DNA from: Chitinophagaceae bacterium
Lineage (GTDB): Bacteria > Bacteroidota > Bacteroidia > Chitinophagales > Chitinophagaceae
Direction: 5' to 3'
NCBI GenBank assembly: GCA_947378615.1
Contig: CANCKV010000203.1
Coordinates: 1-6,364 of the forward strand
Length of the DNA: 6,364 nt
The notes under the pieces: generated by a model
What the model was told of the DNA's origin: nothing
Databases searched by the model: none
What the model saw: the letters and a program-made list of their open reading frames with translations, nothing else
Program-made: the position numbers and the translations under genes
Shown here: positions 6,100-6,364 of the stretch, piece after piece
Position numbering within the stretch: position 1 is the first letter of the stretch
How the letters are laid out: each line of letters starts with the position of its first letter

Positions 6100-6364
6100 G
6101 TGAATAGTTTTGATTGCAAAATAAATTCAAATAATTTCAACAATAGCAATTTCTTACTCACATAGATTATTGACAACTAATGAACGTATTAATTGAAAAT
6201 TCTCTTTTCGAATAACCTTTGATATGTTATAGTGTAATGATTCCGTTTCCGAAACAAAAAAAGCATTCTGTATTCATTCGGAACATTTCGGAAAGGAGTT
6301 GTGATTAATAGAGCCATTAATATTGCATAGTCAACATGGAATAAAATATAATTTGGAATGAAAA
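6100..6364. other. Non-coding right end with a TTCGGAA motif cluster
   Basis: I find no convincing gene here. On the minus strand one frame is open from the window edge (6362) to a TAA at 6191-6189, coding 57 residues with an internal ATG at 6317-6315. It has no recognisable family features, so it could be the tail of a gene outside the window, a remnant or chance. TTTCCGAAA (6246-6254) and TTTCGGAAA (6286-6294) are an inverted pair. A further TTCGGAA at 6277-6283 lies 10 bases before the one at 6287-6293. This may be a binding site for a regulator, or coincidence. Confidence 0.4.

Noticed and set aside
761..6158. 13-base inverted match AGTAAGAAATTGC (761-773) and GCAATTTCTTACT (6146-6158)
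   Set aside because: A match this long is expected about once by chance in 6.4 kb of AT-rich DNA, and the flanks do not match, so it does not mark element ends.
6189..6362. Minus-strand open frame entering from the right edge
   Set aside because: Only 57 codons with no recognisable family; the evidence is too thin to call a gene or a remnant.
5161..6364. Genomic island integrated at tRNA-Val
   Set aside because: No integrase and no second copy of the tRNA 3' end in the window; adjacency to a tRNA alone is not enough.

Overview
The window looks like chromosomal DNA from a low-GC member of the Bacteroidota, possibly of the Chitinophagales; the rank below phylum is inference. Three things support this. 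The start codons that can be checked have A-rich leaders instead of Shine-Dalgarno sequences. Several upstream regions carry the Bacteroidota sigma-70 signature, best seen as TTTG-N19-TATATTTG in front of the tRNA gene. The ClpC and RNase Z proteins read like Bacteroidota members of their families.

Layout, left to right. (1) 1-293, minus: a DUF486 (DMT-like) small membrane protein, cut by the left edge. (2) 450-740, plus: a small protein resembling the muconolactone-isomerase/YciI ferredoxin-like fold. (3) 791-830: a strong hairpin serving two convergent genes. (4) 846-3419, minus: complete clpC, the Hsp100 unfoldase of the ClpCP protease. (5) 3420-3509: a short divergent promoter region. (6) 3510-5013, plus: a STAS-domain protein without the usual phosphorylatable serine, a possible overlapping 32-residue membrane peptide, and rnz (RNase Z). 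(7) 5112-5280, plus: a complete tRNA-Val(UAC) unit with promoter, gene and terminator. The gene does not encode CCA, so its transcript is the type of substrate the neighbouring RNase Z processes. (8) 5346-6099, minus: two adjacent small genes of unknown function. Their products appear to be diverged paralogues of each other. (9) 6100-6364: no convincing gene; a cluster of TTCGGAA-type motifs.

Most of the window is housekeeping: protein quality control, tRNA 3' maturation and a tRNA. The least explained parts are the tandem paralogue pair beside the tRNA gene, the putative micro-membrane protein that starts inside the STAS gene, and the atypical STAS protein. No mobile element, integrase, CRISPR array or recognised defence system is visible.
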